A DNA stretch of 64,000 bases. Source: an uncultured Bacteroidales bacterium (lineage in GTDB: Bacteria; Bacteroidota; Bacteroidia; Bacteroidales; Bacteroidaceae). Of this stretch, positions 32,419 to 41,564 are shown piece by piece. The position numbers and the translations under genes are program-made. Where the stretch lies: contig CALKIW010000008.1 of the NCBI GenBank assembly GCA_937995875.1, positions 1-64,000 on the forward strand. The letters run 5' to 3'. The notes under the pieces are model-generated. The model was not told the origin of the DNA. It saw only the letters and a list, made by a program, of their open reading frames with translations, and did no database searches. The stretch's first letter is position 1; the number at the start of each line of letters is the position of its first letter.

Positions 32419-33306
32419 TTATATGCTCATTTCCTTAAGTATTTCTGCCATCTTCTGTTTTGTCTCAATCTTTGTGGGAACTAAAGGCAGGCGAAGTATG
32501 TTGTCTATGAACCCCATATCGTTGAGCAAAGCCTTCACTCCTGCCGGATTTCCATCGACGAATAGCAAGCTGTAAAGCTCTGTAAACATGTGGTGTATTT
32601 TTCTTGCGGGCTCATATTCTCCCTTAAATTCCAAGCGGATCATGCGGGAAAACTGCTTGGGTAATGCGTTGCCTATAACCGAAATCACACCGGCTGCGCC
32701 ACTGGCTACCATCGAAAAGGTCAGTGCGTCGTCGCCACTAATTACGTCAAAATTATCGGGTTTGTTCTTAATAATTTCGTCTACTTGCTCCAAACTCCCT
32801 GACGCTTCCTTAATGCCCACGATATTAGGACAGTCGTTCGCAATCCGTACTGTAGTTGCGGCGGTCATATTGACACCTGTTCTACCCGGCACATTATACA
32901 GCACGATGGGCAAAGGACTAACTTTGGAAATTGCCTTGAAATGCTGATATAGTCCTTCTTGTGAGGGCTTGTTGTAATAGGGGCAGATGCTCAAAATACC
33001 ATCAATGCCACTCCAGTCTGTATTTTTAATTTCCTCAATAACCGCTGCCGTGTTGTTTCCACCACAATATTTTAGTATGGGAATTCGTCCACGCACGAGG
33101 TCTTTGACGAGTTCTGTAATCTTATCCTTTTCTTCCCTGTTCAGACAAGGGGTTTCAGCTGTGGTAGCCAGAATACACAGAAAGTCGGCACCGTTATCCA
33201 GCTGATACTCAACAAGTCGCTTCAAAGCCTTATAATCCACCTCACCATTCTGGGTAAAAGGGGTTACCAAAGCTATGCCAAGTCCTTTGAAAATGTTTTG
33301 TGCCAT
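32419..33306 (-). CDS. dapA: 4-hydroxy-tetrahydrodipicolinate synthase
   Basis: A 295-residue TIM-barrel lyase that condenses pyruvate with aspartate semialdehyde, the first step of the lysine/diaminopimelate branch. Schiff-base Lys166 lies in GIKEASGS, Tyr137 in LYNVPGRTG, and the TT pair (residues 48-49) in LATTAETPCL. The length and the start GLGIALVTPFTQNGEVDY are standard. Single gene with a good own promoter (33358-33388) and a shared terminator at 32350-32384. It complements the thrA operon later in the window in aspartate-family synthesis. Confidence 0.97.
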   Translation of the reverse strand: MAQNIFKGLGIALVTPFTQNGEVDYKALKRLVEYQLDNGADFLCILATTAETPCLNREEKDKITELVKDLVRGRIPILKYCGGNNTAAVIEEIKNTDWSGIDGILSICPYYNKPSQEGLYQHFKAISKVSPLPIVLYNVPGRTGVNMTAATTVRIANDCPNIVGIKEASGSLEQVDEIIKNKPDNFDVISGDDALTFSMVASGAAGVISVIGNALPKQFSRMIRLEFKGEYEPARKIHHMFTELYSLLFVDGNPAGVKALLNDMGFIDNILRLPLVPTKIETKQKMAEILKEMSI

Positions 33307-33357
33307 ACTTTTATATTATAAAATTACACTTATCATTATTTAATTACAAATCGACTG

Positions 33358-33388
33358 CAAAGTTACTGTTTTAGTTTCAAATTGCAAA
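33358..33388 (-). promoter_or_regulatory. dapA promoter
   Basis: On the minus strand TTTG (33388-33385), 19 nt, then TAACTTTG (33365-33358), a complete Bacteroidota -33/-7 pair 52 nt before the start codon at 33306. Confidence 0.7.
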
Positions 33389-33415
33389 ACAATAGACCAA
33401 AAACTCTTAAAAAAT

Positions 33416-34333
33416 TTATTTACTGCCTATATAAAGAAACACCATGCCCAACAAAACAAGTGCTAAATCCACGGCTTTGGTCTTGAGATTACGTTCGTGG
33501 AACATAATTGCTCCAAAGAGAAAACTAACGATGACACTGCCACGCCGTACCATCGAAACAATAGAAATCATGGCTCCCGGCAAACTTAATGCGTAAAAGT
33601 ACACAAAATCGGCTGCACACAGAAAGATGCTGATGCCAATAATGGTCCAGCTCCAATGAAAGGGCGTGTGGGCTTTGCGGGTAGGCCACCATAGAATCCA
33701 CAGGATGACGAACATCATTATCATTTGATAGATGTTGTACCACGCTTGTACGGTCATGTGGTCAATACCGATTCCGCCATTCTCTGACGAGGCCATGAGG
33801 TATTTGTCGTACAGACCGCTGATGGCTCCCAATACTGCTGCAATGACGATAAACCATATCCAACGATTGTGTACAAAGTTGATGCCTTCGCGTTTGCCTG
33901 ATCTGCTCAGTAGGAAAAACGAGAGAATAGCAAGCAACACGCCTATCCATTGCCATCCGTTGAGGCTTTCGCCATACACCAACAAAGCACCTAAAAGTAC
34001 CATGACGGGGCGAGTGGCATTAATCGGACCTACGATGGTGAGCGGGAGATGCTTCAGTCCGAAATAACTGAATAGCCAACTCGACAATACGATGAGACTT
34101 TTCAGAATGATATACTTATGAATTTCCCACCCGCCTGACGGTACATAAAAGATGCTTCCATCCAACTGATGTCCCGTCGCGGAGATAATGATGAAGGGTA
34201 GAAAGATGAGCGATGAGAAGACTGTATTGAGTAGCAATACGGGAATGACAGCGTTACCCTGAAGTGATTTTTTCTTAAACGAGTCGTAGAAGCCTAACAG
34301 CGCTGCTGATAGGAAAGCTAAAATCAACCACAT
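33416..34333 (-). CDS. DMT-superfamily (EamA-type) permease
   Basis: A 305-residue inner-membrane protein with about ten hydrophobic segments, built of two EamA halves. Features include LAFLSAALLGFYDSFKKKSLQGNA at the start, FSYFGLKHLPLTIVGPINATRPVMVLLGALLVYGESL in the first half and VVSFLFGAIMFHERNLKTKAVDLALVLLGMVFLYIG at the end. The substrate is unknown; such proteins export amino acids or metabolites. It is 68 nt downstream of lpdA, last in the glycine-cleavage operon orientation, so a role related to glycine, serine or C1 metabolism is possible but unproven. Confidence 0.85.
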   Translation of the reverse strand: MWLILAFLSAALLGFYDSFKKKSLQGNAVIPVLLLNTVFSSLIFLPFIIISATGHQLDGSIFYVPSGGWEIHKYIILKSLIVLSSWLFSYFGLKHLPLTIVGPINATRPVMVLLGALLVYGESLNGWQWIGVLLAILSFFLLSRSGKREGINFVHNRWIWFIVIAAVLGAISGLYDKYLMASSENGGIGIDHMTVQAWYNIYQMIMMFVILWILWWPTRKAHTPFHWSWTIIGISIFLCAADFVYFYALSLPGAMISIVSMVRRGSVIVSFLFGAIMFHERNLKTKAVDLALVLLGMVFLYIGSK

Positions 34334-34401
34334 AATCTATATTATCCTTTAGTGGATACAAAGGTACAAATATATTTCAGAAGTCACGCGGAATGTTAAA
34401 C

Positions 34402-35724
34402 TCATCTTGACGCATCTAATATAATTTCGCTCAGGGTGGGGTGAATGTGTATAATATTGGATAATTGCGAACGGGTAACATCGAAGTTCATCAAAGCTGA
34501 AATCTCCTGAACGATGCTTGCAGCATCGGCACCAAGAGCATGACAAGCTATGACTCGGTCGTTTTCGTCAAAGATTAGTTTAACCAATCCGTCGGTCTGC
34601 TCTATGGCCTGTGCTCGCCCGTTGGCGCGATAGATGGCCTTTTGGGTTGTGAAAGGCACATCGTTGGCTTTGCAAACGCTCTCTGTCGGACCGACCGACG
34701 CAACCTCCGGATGCGTAAACACCGCTGCCGGCATGATGTCGAGACGAATGTTATCCGTTTTGCCCAGAATATGATTTACAGCTCGATACCCCTGAAATGT
34801 AGCGGCATGAGCCAGCATCTGGCGTCCGTTCACATCGCCAATGGCATAAATATAAGGCAAATTGGTCTGCATATTCTCATTGGTAACAATGCCTTTGGGA
34901 CTGTTTTCTACTCCTATATTTTCTATATTCAGGTTCTCCGTACAGGGCTTTCTGCCCGTTGCAACGAGTATAACGTTGGCCTCAATATCTGCCACAAGGT
35001 CTTTCTTGACATCTTTAAAAATAACCTTGTTGTTATCAATGCTTTGCACAGCTGATCCCAAGTGAAACTTGACACCTTGCTTTTCCATTGATCTGCGCAG
35101 CCTTCGGGCTATTTCCGCATCCATCGTTGGCAGACATTCGTTGAGAAACTCTACGACTGTGACCTTGCTGCCAAAGGCGGAAAACACAGAGGCCATTTCC
35201 AAACCAATGACGCCTGCTCCTATGATGCAGATTTCGTTCGGCAGCTCCTTTCGGGCTAAAAGTTCTTCAGAGGTAACCACAAACGGACTAATCGGTTGTC
35301 CATCTCCTCCTAATCCGGGTATGGGGGGAAGCTTAGAGGTGGAGCCTGTGGCAATAATGATGTGCTCGGCTTCAATATTCTCTTCTCCCACTACAACGCA
35401 ATGACTGTTTTTGAACGTACCATGACCCCGTACTAAACGAATTCCCGGTTGATGCATTAGGGCCTCCACACCTTGTCGAAGATTGGCAATAATTCGATCC
35501 TTACGTTCAATGGCTGCCTCAAACAGAGATTTTCCATCCGATTTGCCCATAGCTTTCTCGGCATCGTGTACCAATGCTTTGGTGGAGATGCAGCCACAAT
35601 TCAGGCATGTACCTCCTACGTTTTTCTCTTCGATAATCGTTACTTGCAAGCCTTGACGGGCAGCATAGGCAGCAGTCTCGTATCCTCCGGGACCACCGCC
35701 AATGATAATTAAATCTGTTTGCAT
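34402..35724 (-). CDS. lpdA: Dihydrolipoyl dehydrogenase (L protein)
   Basis: A 440-residue FAD enzyme that reoxidises the dihydrolipoyl arm of GcvH, making NADH. FAD motif GGGPGG at residues 9-14, redox-active Cys40 and Cys45 in GGTCLNCGCISTK, NAD-binding GAGVIGLEMASVFSAFG, and the C-terminal HIHPTLSEI with the His-Glu proton relay. One Cys (43) is unusual within the active-site loop, where Val is more common. The start overlaps the gcvPB stop by 16 bp, so it is co-translated with the glycine-cleavage genes and probably dedicated to them. Confidence 0.96.
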   Translation of the reverse strand: MQTDLIIIGGGPGGYETAAYAARQGLQVTIIEEKNVGGTCLNCGCISTKALVHDAEKAMGKSDGKSLFEAAIERKDRIIANLRQGVEALMHQPGIRLVRGHGTFKNSHCVVVGEENIEAEHIIIATGSTSKLPPIPGLGGDGQPISPFVVTSEELLARKELPNEICIIGAGVIGLEMASVFSAFGSKVTVVEFLNECLPTMDAEIARRLRRSMEKQGVKFHLGSAVQSIDNNKVIFKDVKKDLVADIEANVILVATGRKPCTENLNIENIGVENSPKGIVTNENMQTNLPYIYAIGDVNGRQMLAHAATFQGYRAVNHILGKTDNIRLDIMPAAVFTHPEVASVGPTESVCKANDVPFTTQKAIYRANGRAQAIEQTDGLVKLIFDENDRVIACHALGADAASIVQEISALMNFDVTRSQLSNIIHIHPTLSEIILDASR

Positions 35725-37112
35725 AGTTTATTTTCAGGAAAAACCAATACGGGTTGGCGTGCGGCCATCACATCGTCCACTCTCGAAATAGGCGTGTTGT
35801 GAGGTGCTGATTTTACCTTTTCCGGTTGCGTTCGGGCTTCCTCGGCAATCTGTCGCATCACCTCAATAAACTTATCTATGGTCTCCAAGCTCTCGTTTTC
35901 TGTAGGCTCGATCATCATTGCCTCATGAAACAGCAAGGGGAAATAGATGGTGGGAGCATGATAACCGAAGTCGAGCAGACGCTTGGCAACGTCCATAGTG
36001 GTTACGTTTGTAGATTTGTCTCGCAGCCCATTGAACACAAATTCATGCTTGGAAAGCCCTTCGATGGGTAGTTCGTAAATGTCCTTGATCTGTTCTTTGA
36101 TGTAGGTGGCGTTAAGTGTAGCCAACGACCCGACCTTCATTAGATTTTCCTTGCCTAAAGTGAGAATGTAGGCTAAGGCCCGAAGCTCAACCAAGAAATT
36201 ACCATGATATGGATTTACCATTGGGAAGAAGGCTTGCAGTCCATCGCGAACGCCTACCGGACCACTGCCCGGACCGCCTCCTCCGTGTGGGGTTGAGAAG
36301 GTTTTATGTAGGTTTAGATGCACCACATCAAACCCCATGTCGCCCGGACGGCATACGCCCAATAGCGGATTGAAGTTTGCACCATCGTAATACATCAGAC
36401 CTCCACATTGGTGTACCATTTCAACAATCCTCACAATGTCGTGTTCAAAGAGTCCCAACGTATTTGGGTTGGTCATCATCATGGCTGCAATCGAATCGTC
36501 AAGCTTGGTCGCTAAGTCGTCTACGTCTACAGTGCCATCATCTTTGCTTTTCACTTCAACCACTTCCAATCCACAAACGGCAGCCGAAGCCGGGTTGGTG
36601 CCGTGTGCCGAATCGGGTACAATAACTTTTGTTCGTTTGATGTCTCCACGACTCTCGTGATACCCTCGAATAATCATCAGCCCCGTTAATTCCCCATGAG
36701 CACCGGCGCATGGCTTCAAAGTAAAGTCTGCCATACCTGTAATTTCCGATAAGGCTTTGCGTAAAGTCTTGCTCACAGACACCGCTCCGCATGTCGTTTC
36801 TTCCGGTTGCAGAGGGTGTAGATTTAGGAAATGACGGCTCCCTGCTATCTCATCATTGATTTTAGGATTGTATTTCATGGTACATGATCCTAACGGATAG
36901 AAGCCGTTATCCACCCCAAAATTATTGCCGCTATGATTGGTATAATGACGCACAACCGTCATTTCGTCACATTCGGGCAGTTCAGCCGGATGTTCCCGCA
37001 GCATGGAGTTGGGTAGGGCATGGCGTGAAAATTCGTTTTGAGGTAGGCTGTAGCCTTCTCGTCCTTGATGGCTGAGTTCAAAAATAAGATTGTGATATAG
37101 CTTATTGTTCAT
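35709..37112 (-). CDS. gcvPB: Glycine dehydrogenase (decarboxylating) subunit 2
   Basis: The 467-residue C-terminal half of the P protein, which binds pyridoxal phosphate and decarboxylates glycine. The PLP lysine is Lys270 in HLNLHKTF, followed by the glycine-rich STPHGGGGPG. Other family signs are FYPLGSCTMKYNPKIND and VPDSAHGTNPASAAVCG. Its separation from subunit 1 as a distinct gene is the form seen in many anaerobes. It lies 36 nt downstream of gcvPA and overlaps lpdA by 16 bp. Confidence 0.96.
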   Translation of the reverse strand: MNNKLYHNLIFELSHQGREGYSLPQNEFSRHALPNSMLREHPAELPECDEMTVVRHYTNHSGNNFGVDNGFYPLGSCTMKYNPKINDEIAGSRHFLNLHPLQPEETTCGAVSVSKTLRKALSEITGMADFTLKPCAGAHGELTGLMIIRGYHESRGDIKRTKVIVPDSAHGTNPASAAVCGLEVVEVKSKDDGTVDVDDLATKLDDSIAAMMMTNPNTLGLFEHDIVRIVEMVHQCGGLMYYDGANFNPLLGVCRPGDMGFDVVHLNLHKTFSTPHGGGGPGSGPVGVRDGLQAFFPMVNPYHGNFLVELRALAYILTLGKENLMKVGSLATLNATYIKEQIKDIYELPIEGLSKHEFVFNGLRDKSTNVTTMDVAKRLLDFGYHAPTIYFPLLFHEAMMIEPTENESLETIDKFIEVMRQIAEEARTQPEKVKSAPHNTPISRVDDVMAARQPVLVFPENKLCKQI

Positions 37113-37148
37113 AGTTTTACTTCTTCTTTAATTTGTTAAACTCAACCT

Positions 37149-38465
37149 TTATTGAACATAACTCAGCAGAGTTTCCATTTCTTTCTGTGTGCGTTGCTCG
37201 GTTACGGCCAGCATCAGGGTGTCCTCCGCAATCTTCACGCCACCAAAAATCCCATTGTCAAGCCATAGCTTTTGCAATGCGTCAAGATTTCCATCATATT
37301 TTACGCAGAACTCATTTAAGAACTCTTTGCCGGGGAAAGCATCATGGAAACGACCTGTTTCCAATAGTGCATCGTGCAGAAAATGCGCACCGTCGCACCC
37401 TCTCTGCGTAACTTCCTGCATTCCTTGTTTGCCCATGAGCGACAAATAGAGAGTCACCCAAAGCGTCATTAATCCCTGATTGGAGCATATATTTGAGGTC
37501 GCTTTTTCACGACGAATATGCTGTTCGCGTGCTTGAAGGGTCAATACAAACGACCTTTGACCGTCTTCGTCTACGGTTTGTCCAACTATTCTGCCCGGCA
37601 TTTTGCGCATATATTTCTCTATAGTACACATATAGCCAAGGTACGGGCCACCCCATGCCATTGGTATTCCCAAGCTCTGGGCCTCACCAACAGCAATATC
37701 GGCTCCCCATTCGCCCGGTGTCTTGAGTAAGGAGAGGTCAGCTGCAATGCTATTAATGATGAATAAGGCCTTCTGTTCATGACATTTATCGGCTATGCCG
37801 GAGAAGTCCTCAATAATACCATAGTAGTTGGGCTGCTGCACGATTACACCAGCCACACCGCCTTGCGCAAGTTTTTCAGACAATGTCGAGAAATCGGTTT
37901 CGCCGTTCTTCTGGGGTATCATGTCAATGTCGATGTCACGAAAATGAGCATAGGTTTTCAACACTTTCAATACCTTTGGATCGATGGTCTCTGAGACGAG
38001 CACCCGGCTCGACTTCCTCACAATGGTCGAGGCCATCATCATTGCTTCGGCCGTTGCGGTGGAACCATCATACATCGAAGCGTTGGACACCTGCATTCCG
38101 GTGAGCCGAGCCATCATCGTTTGGTATTCAAAGATGTAATGTAGCGTACCTTGCGATATTTCGGACTGATAAGGTGTATAGCTCGTCAGATATTCAGAAC
38201 GACTCGTGATTTGCGGAATGACAGAGGGAACGTAGTGATCGTAGACACCCGCTCCGGCAAAACAAATCTTTTGTTGATTCTCTGCTCCTACCTGTTCAAA
38301 GTATCGACGTATCTCAATCTCACTCTTTGCACTTGGCAGGTTGTAGTCATTTTGCAGGCGAATATCTTCGGGGATGTCAGCGTTAAGCTCGTCCAAAGAC
38401 TTTACCCCAATGACTTTCAGCATGCGTTGAATGTCATCAGGGGTATGTGGAAAATATTTAAACAT
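37149..38465 (-). CDS. gcvPA: Glycine dehydrogenase (decarboxylating) subunit 1
   Basis: The 438-residue N-terminal half of the P protein. It begins YFPHTPDDIQRMLKVIGVKSLDELNADIP, as the family does, and contains FAGAGVYDHYVPSVIPQITSRSEYLTSYTPYQSEISQGTLHYIFEYQTMMARLTGM. It forms a heterotetramer with GcvPB and carries no PLP lysine. It is 42 nt after gcvH and 36 nt before gcvPB. Confidence 0.96.
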   Translation of the reverse strand: MFKYFPHTPDDIQRMLKVIGVKSLDELNADIPEDIRLQNDYNLPSAKSEIEIRRYFEQVGAENQQKICFAGAGVYDHYVPSVIPQITSRSEYLTSYTPYQSEISQGTLHYIFEYQTMMARLTGMQVSNASMYDGSTATAEAMMMASTIVRKSSRVLVSETIDPKVLKVLKTYAHFRDIDIDMIPQKNGETDFSTLSEKLAQGGVAGVIVQQPNYYGIIEDFSGIADKCHEQKALFIINSIAADLSLLKTPGEWGADIAVGEAQSLGIPMAWGGPYLGYMCTIEKYMRKMPGRIVGQTVDEDGQRSFVLTLQAREQHIRREKATSNICSNQGLMTLWVTLYLSLMGKQGMQEVTQRGCDGAHFLHDALLETGRFHDAFPGKEFLNEFCVKYDGNLDALQKLWLDNGIFGGVKIAEDTLMLAVTEQRTQKEMETLLSYVQ

Positions 38466-38507
38466 CGGCTAATGTGGTCTATGGTGTTTAATGTTGGTGG
38501 ATGGAGT

Positions 38508-38867
38508 TTATTCAACAGAGGCCAAATAGGCTTCTTCGTCCATTAAATCGTCCAATTCAGATACGTCGGATAGTTTTACCTTGATAATCCAATTAGCGTT
38601 GGCATCTTGGTTGATGAGTTCAGGCTCGTCTTCCAAAGCCTCGTTCACCTCAACAACGACGCCACTAACCGGACTCATCAAGTCGCTGGCAGCCTTAACA
38701 CTTTCCACAGCACCGAAGTCTTCACCGGCCGTTACTTCATCATCCACGTCGGGCATATCTACATACACAATGTTTCCCAATGCTTTCTGTGCATAGTCGG
38801 TAATACCGATATAGCCAAACTCACCCTCTACGCGAACATACTCATGTGATTTGCAAAAATAAGTCAT
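38508..38867 (-). CDS. gcvH: Glycine cleavage system H protein
   Basis: A 119-residue lipoyl carrier that shuttles the aminomethyl group from the P protein to GcvT and then to LpdA. The lipoylation lysine is Lys58 in GAVESVKAASDL. The acidic C-terminus (DVSELDDLMDEEAYLASVE) is normal for the family. It follows gcvT by 22 nt. Confidence 0.97.
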   Translation of the reverse strand: MTYFCKSHEYVRVEGEFGYIGITDYAQKALGNIVYVDMPDVDDEVTAGEDFGAVESVKAASDLMSPVSGVVVEVNEALEDEPELINQDANANWIIKVKLSDVSELDDLMDEEAYLASVE

Positions 38868-38889
38868 AATAGTATTGTTTTATTGATAT

Positions 38890-39975
38890 TTATTTCTTGT
38901 AATGTTTCTCGTAAAATTTCTTTTTAACAATGGTACCGGGGAAAGTCTTCTTGCGAATCTGCACTTCCACCTTGTCGCCAAGCTTTAAACTCGCATCGAC
39001 CAAGGCCACCGCACAACTCTTTTCTACAGAGATGAGTCGATAACCGGTAGTCACTTCGCCTACTTCCCGACCATCTTTCAGCACTTTGTAGCCGTTTCGA
39101 GGCACAGCCTTGCCCTCCAATTCGATGCCGCGAAGCCGTTGTGAAGGACCCTCAGCCTTTTGCTTGGCAATCGCCTCCTTTCCAATGAAATCTGGTTTGT
39201 CCAATTTGCAGAACATACTCAAACCTGCCATTACGGGGGTTATCGTGTCAGACAGTTCGTCGCCGTAAAGAGGCAGTCCGACCTCAAAACGCAGCGTGTC
39301 ACGACAACCCAGTCCGCACGGAACACATTGCTTACTTGCCATCAGTTTGTCCCATTGGTCTATGATGAAGGCATGAGAGCCATAAATCTCAAAACCGTCC
39401 TCACCTGTATACCCCGTCCGACTGATGATGATTTCCTCCTCACCGTTCACTTCCGTCTTTACGGTGTAAAATTTCAAGTCTTTGCAATCCCAACCCAGTA
39501 CGTCGCGCATCACTTGCTCTGCCTCCGGGCCTTGTATGGCCAACTGGCCATAGCGTTCGGAGGCATGGTCTATCTCCACTTCAAAGCCCTCCTTATTCTT
39601 GTTAATCCAGTCCACATCCTTATCAATGTTGGCAGCATTGATAACGATGAAGAATTCCTGACTGCCCATTTTGTAGACCAACACGTCATCTACTGTACCA
39701 CCATCGGAGTAGAGCATCATGCCGTAGTAAATCTGATGAATGGGAGCGTTGGTCACATCGTTGGTAAATATATGGTTTACAAAGCGTTCTGCGTCCTTTC
39801 CTCGCACAAAGATTTCGCCCATGTGGGACACGTCGAACACCCCGCAATGCTGTCGTACCGCATTGTGTTCCTCGATAATTGAAGTATATTGTATTGGCAT
39901 TTCATAGCCGCCAAAAGGCTGAATGAGTGCACCCAGTTTGGTGTGCCGTTCATAGAGACAGGTACGTTTATTCAT
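38890..39975 (-). CDS. gcvT: Aminomethyltransferase (glycine cleavage T protein)
   Basis: A 361-residue tetrahydrofolate-dependent enzyme that releases ammonia and makes 5,10-methylene-THF. The N-terminal LYERHTKLGALIQPFGGYEMPIQY and VFDVSHMGEIFVRG (folate-site Asp) are characteristic, as is GYTGEDGFEIY. The start is the ATG 39975 (MNKRTCLYERH); the frame is open to 40032 but the upstream extension is not family-like and runs over the -7 box at 40037-40030. First gene of the operon gcvT-gcvH-gcvPA-gcvPB-lpdA. I looked for a tandem glycine riboswitch in the 258-nt leader and saw none. Confidence 0.96.
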   Translation of the reverse strand: MNKRTCLYERHTKLGALIQPFGGYEMPIQYTSIIEEHNAVRQHCGVFDVSHMGEIFVRGKDAERFVNHIFTNDVTNAPIHQIYYGMMLYSDGGTVDDVLVYKMGSQEFFIVINAANIDKDVDWINKNKEGFEVEIDHASERYGQLAIQGPEAEQVMRDVLGWDCKDLKFYTVKTEVNGEEEIIISRTGYTGEDGFEIYGSHAFIIDQWDKLMASKQCVPCGLGCRDTLRFEVGLPLYGDELSDTITPVMAGLSMFCKLDKPDFIGKEAIAKQKAEGPSQRLRGIELEGKAVPRNGYKVLKDGREVGEVTTGYRLISVEKSCAVALVDASLKLGDKVEVQIRKKTFPGTIVKKKFYEKHYKK

Positions 39976-40029
39976 AGTCTTACAAAATATTGTAGTTTTA
40001 TGTTGAAAGGCATAAGGTTTCCTTACGTG

Positions 40030-40037
40030 CAAACTTA
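40030..40037 (-). promoter_or_regulatory. -7 box of the glycine-cleavage operon
   Basis: On the minus strand TAAGTTTG, 55 nt before the gcvT start at 39975. The -33 position has CAG/CTG instead of TTG, so the promoter may be weak or activator-dependent. Confidence 0.4.
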
Positions 40038-40113
40038 ACGAAATATTTTGAATAAACTGATTATTTTTTGAAAAAAATAAGCCTCGCTGAAACCCTAAAA
40101 AAATATAAAATAA

Positions 40114-40200
40114 ATGCGTGTATCAAAAGAATCGCCCACAATAAATTGTCATCTTGACTCAAAAATGGAAGCAAGGCTTTACACCTTTTGATACACGCAT
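40114..40200 (-). terminator. Long hairpin terminator after the threonine operon
   Basis: The 16-base arm ATGCGTGTATCAAAAG (40114-40129) is complementary to 40185-40200; the 55-nt loop can pair internally. On the minus strand it is followed by a T-rich run (ATTTATTTTATATTTTTTT), 34 nt beyond the thrC stop, separating thrC from gcvT. Confidence 0.7.
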
Positions 40201-40233
40201 CGATATGATGTCTATTTGCTTAATAAAGCGATA

Positions 40234-41562
40234 TTATTCTTGCATAAGAAAATTCTTAAATGATTCAAAATCATTGGCCATCTTAACACTCTGTTTTTTT
40301 CCTTTCATGAAATTTTGCAGACGCTGGGGAATGGCAATATCCGTTCCAAGAATGTCATCCACTTTTTCCTTGAATTTGGCAGGATGAGCTGTTTCGAGGA
40401 ATACGCCCACGTCGTTACGCCCAAGTTGTTCTTTCAGTGCTTGATAGCCACAAGCCCCATGAGGGTCGAGCACATAGCCTGTAGAGGCATAACACTCCTT
40501 CATGCTTTCTCGGATGCGCGGGTCCGGATAGGTTGCTCCGCTGATGTCGGCCTTGATGCTTTTCCAGTGATTGTCGTAGAGCGCGAGAATCCGTGCAAAG
40601 TTGCTTGGGTCGCCTACGTCCATCGCATTGGCTAAGGTTTGCTTGCTTGGCATGGGCTGATAGTCTCCAGTTTGCAAATAATTGAAAAACACGTCGTTAG
40701 CATTGTTTGATGCAATAAAGTGTTTAATTGGTAGTCCCATCCTCGCAGCAAACAGCCCGGCAGTAATATTTCCGAAATTGCCACTGGGCACACAGACCAC
40801 GAGATTGCTCGTACCATCTTCTGACCAACTGAGCTCCCCTGTTTTTTTCAGTTGAGCATAAGCATTGAAATAGTAGAAAGCTTGTGGCAGAAAACGAGCC
40901 ACGTTAATGGAGTTGGCCGATGTCAGTGCCATGTGTTCATTCAGCTCACTATCCATAAACGCACTTTTCACCAGTGCCTGACAGTCATCGAATACGCCGT
41001 CCACCTCCAAAGCCGTGATATTTTGCCCTAACGTGGTGAATTGACATTCCTGTATTTTGCTCACTTTGTCCTTGGGATACAACACATATACGTGAATACC
41101 GTCTACACCGAGAAAGCCGTTTGCTACGGCCGACCCTGTATCGCCGGACGTAGCTACCAAAACATTGACACGACCATTGCTGCGCTTGTCTTTCCTGATA
41201 AAATATTGGAGCAGACGAGCCATAAACCGTGCGCCTACGTCCTTGAAGGCAAGGGTGGGACCGTGAAAGAGTTCGAGCGTGTAAATATTTTGCTCTACGT
41301 TTACCACAGGAGTATCAAACGCCAGTGTGTCATCAACGATTTGTTTCAGGGAAGCCTCATCCACATCGTCGCCAAAAAATGCCTTAGCCACCTCAAACGA
41401 CATTTCCCGGAAGGTCATTTCGTCAATATGTTCAAAGAAATTACGGGGCAGAGCCTTGATGTGTTCGGGCATATATAGCCCTCGGTCGGGTGCCAATCCT
41501 CGTTCCACAGCTTCGCGAAGTGTGGCGAGGGGAGCCTGATGATTGGTAGAATAATATTTCAT
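40234..41562 (-). CDS. thrC: Threonine synthase
   Basis: A 442-residue PLP enzyme converting O-phosphohomoserine to threonine. The PLP lysine is Lys107 in GPTLAFKDVGARF. VATSGDTGSAVANGFL and CVPSGNFGNITAGLFAARMG bind the cofactor phosphate. It starts MKYYSTNHQAPLATLREAVERGLAPDRGLYMP, the normal family beginning. Last gene of the thrA-kinase-thrC operon, 2 nt after the kinase stop. Confidence 0.97.
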   Translation of the reverse strand: MKYYSTNHQAPLATLREAVERGLAPDRGLYMPEHIKALPRNFFEHIDEMTFREMSFEVAKAFFGDDVDEASLKQIVDDTLAFDTPVVNVEQNIYTLELFHGPTLAFKDVGARFMARLLQYFIRKDKRSNGRVNVLVATSGDTGSAVANGFLGVDGIHVYVLYPKDKVSKIQECQFTTLGQNITALEVDGVFDDCQALVKSAFMDSELNEHMALTSANSINVARFLPQAFYYFNAYAQLKKTGELSWSEDGTSNLVVCVPSGNFGNITAGLFAARMGLPIKHFIASNNANDVFFNYLQTGDYQPMPSKQTLANAMDVGDPSNFARILALYDNHWKSIKADISGATYPDPRIRESMKECYASTGYVLDPHGACGYQALKEQLGRNDVGVFLETAHPAKFKEKVDDILGTDIAIPQRLQNFMKGKKQSVKMANDFESFKNFLMQE

Positions 41563-41564
41563 GA

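Noticed and set aside
39976..40233. Glycine riboswitch upstream of gcvT
   Set aside because: The leader shows a terminator hairpin for thrC and a -7 box but no tandem glycine aptamer signatures.
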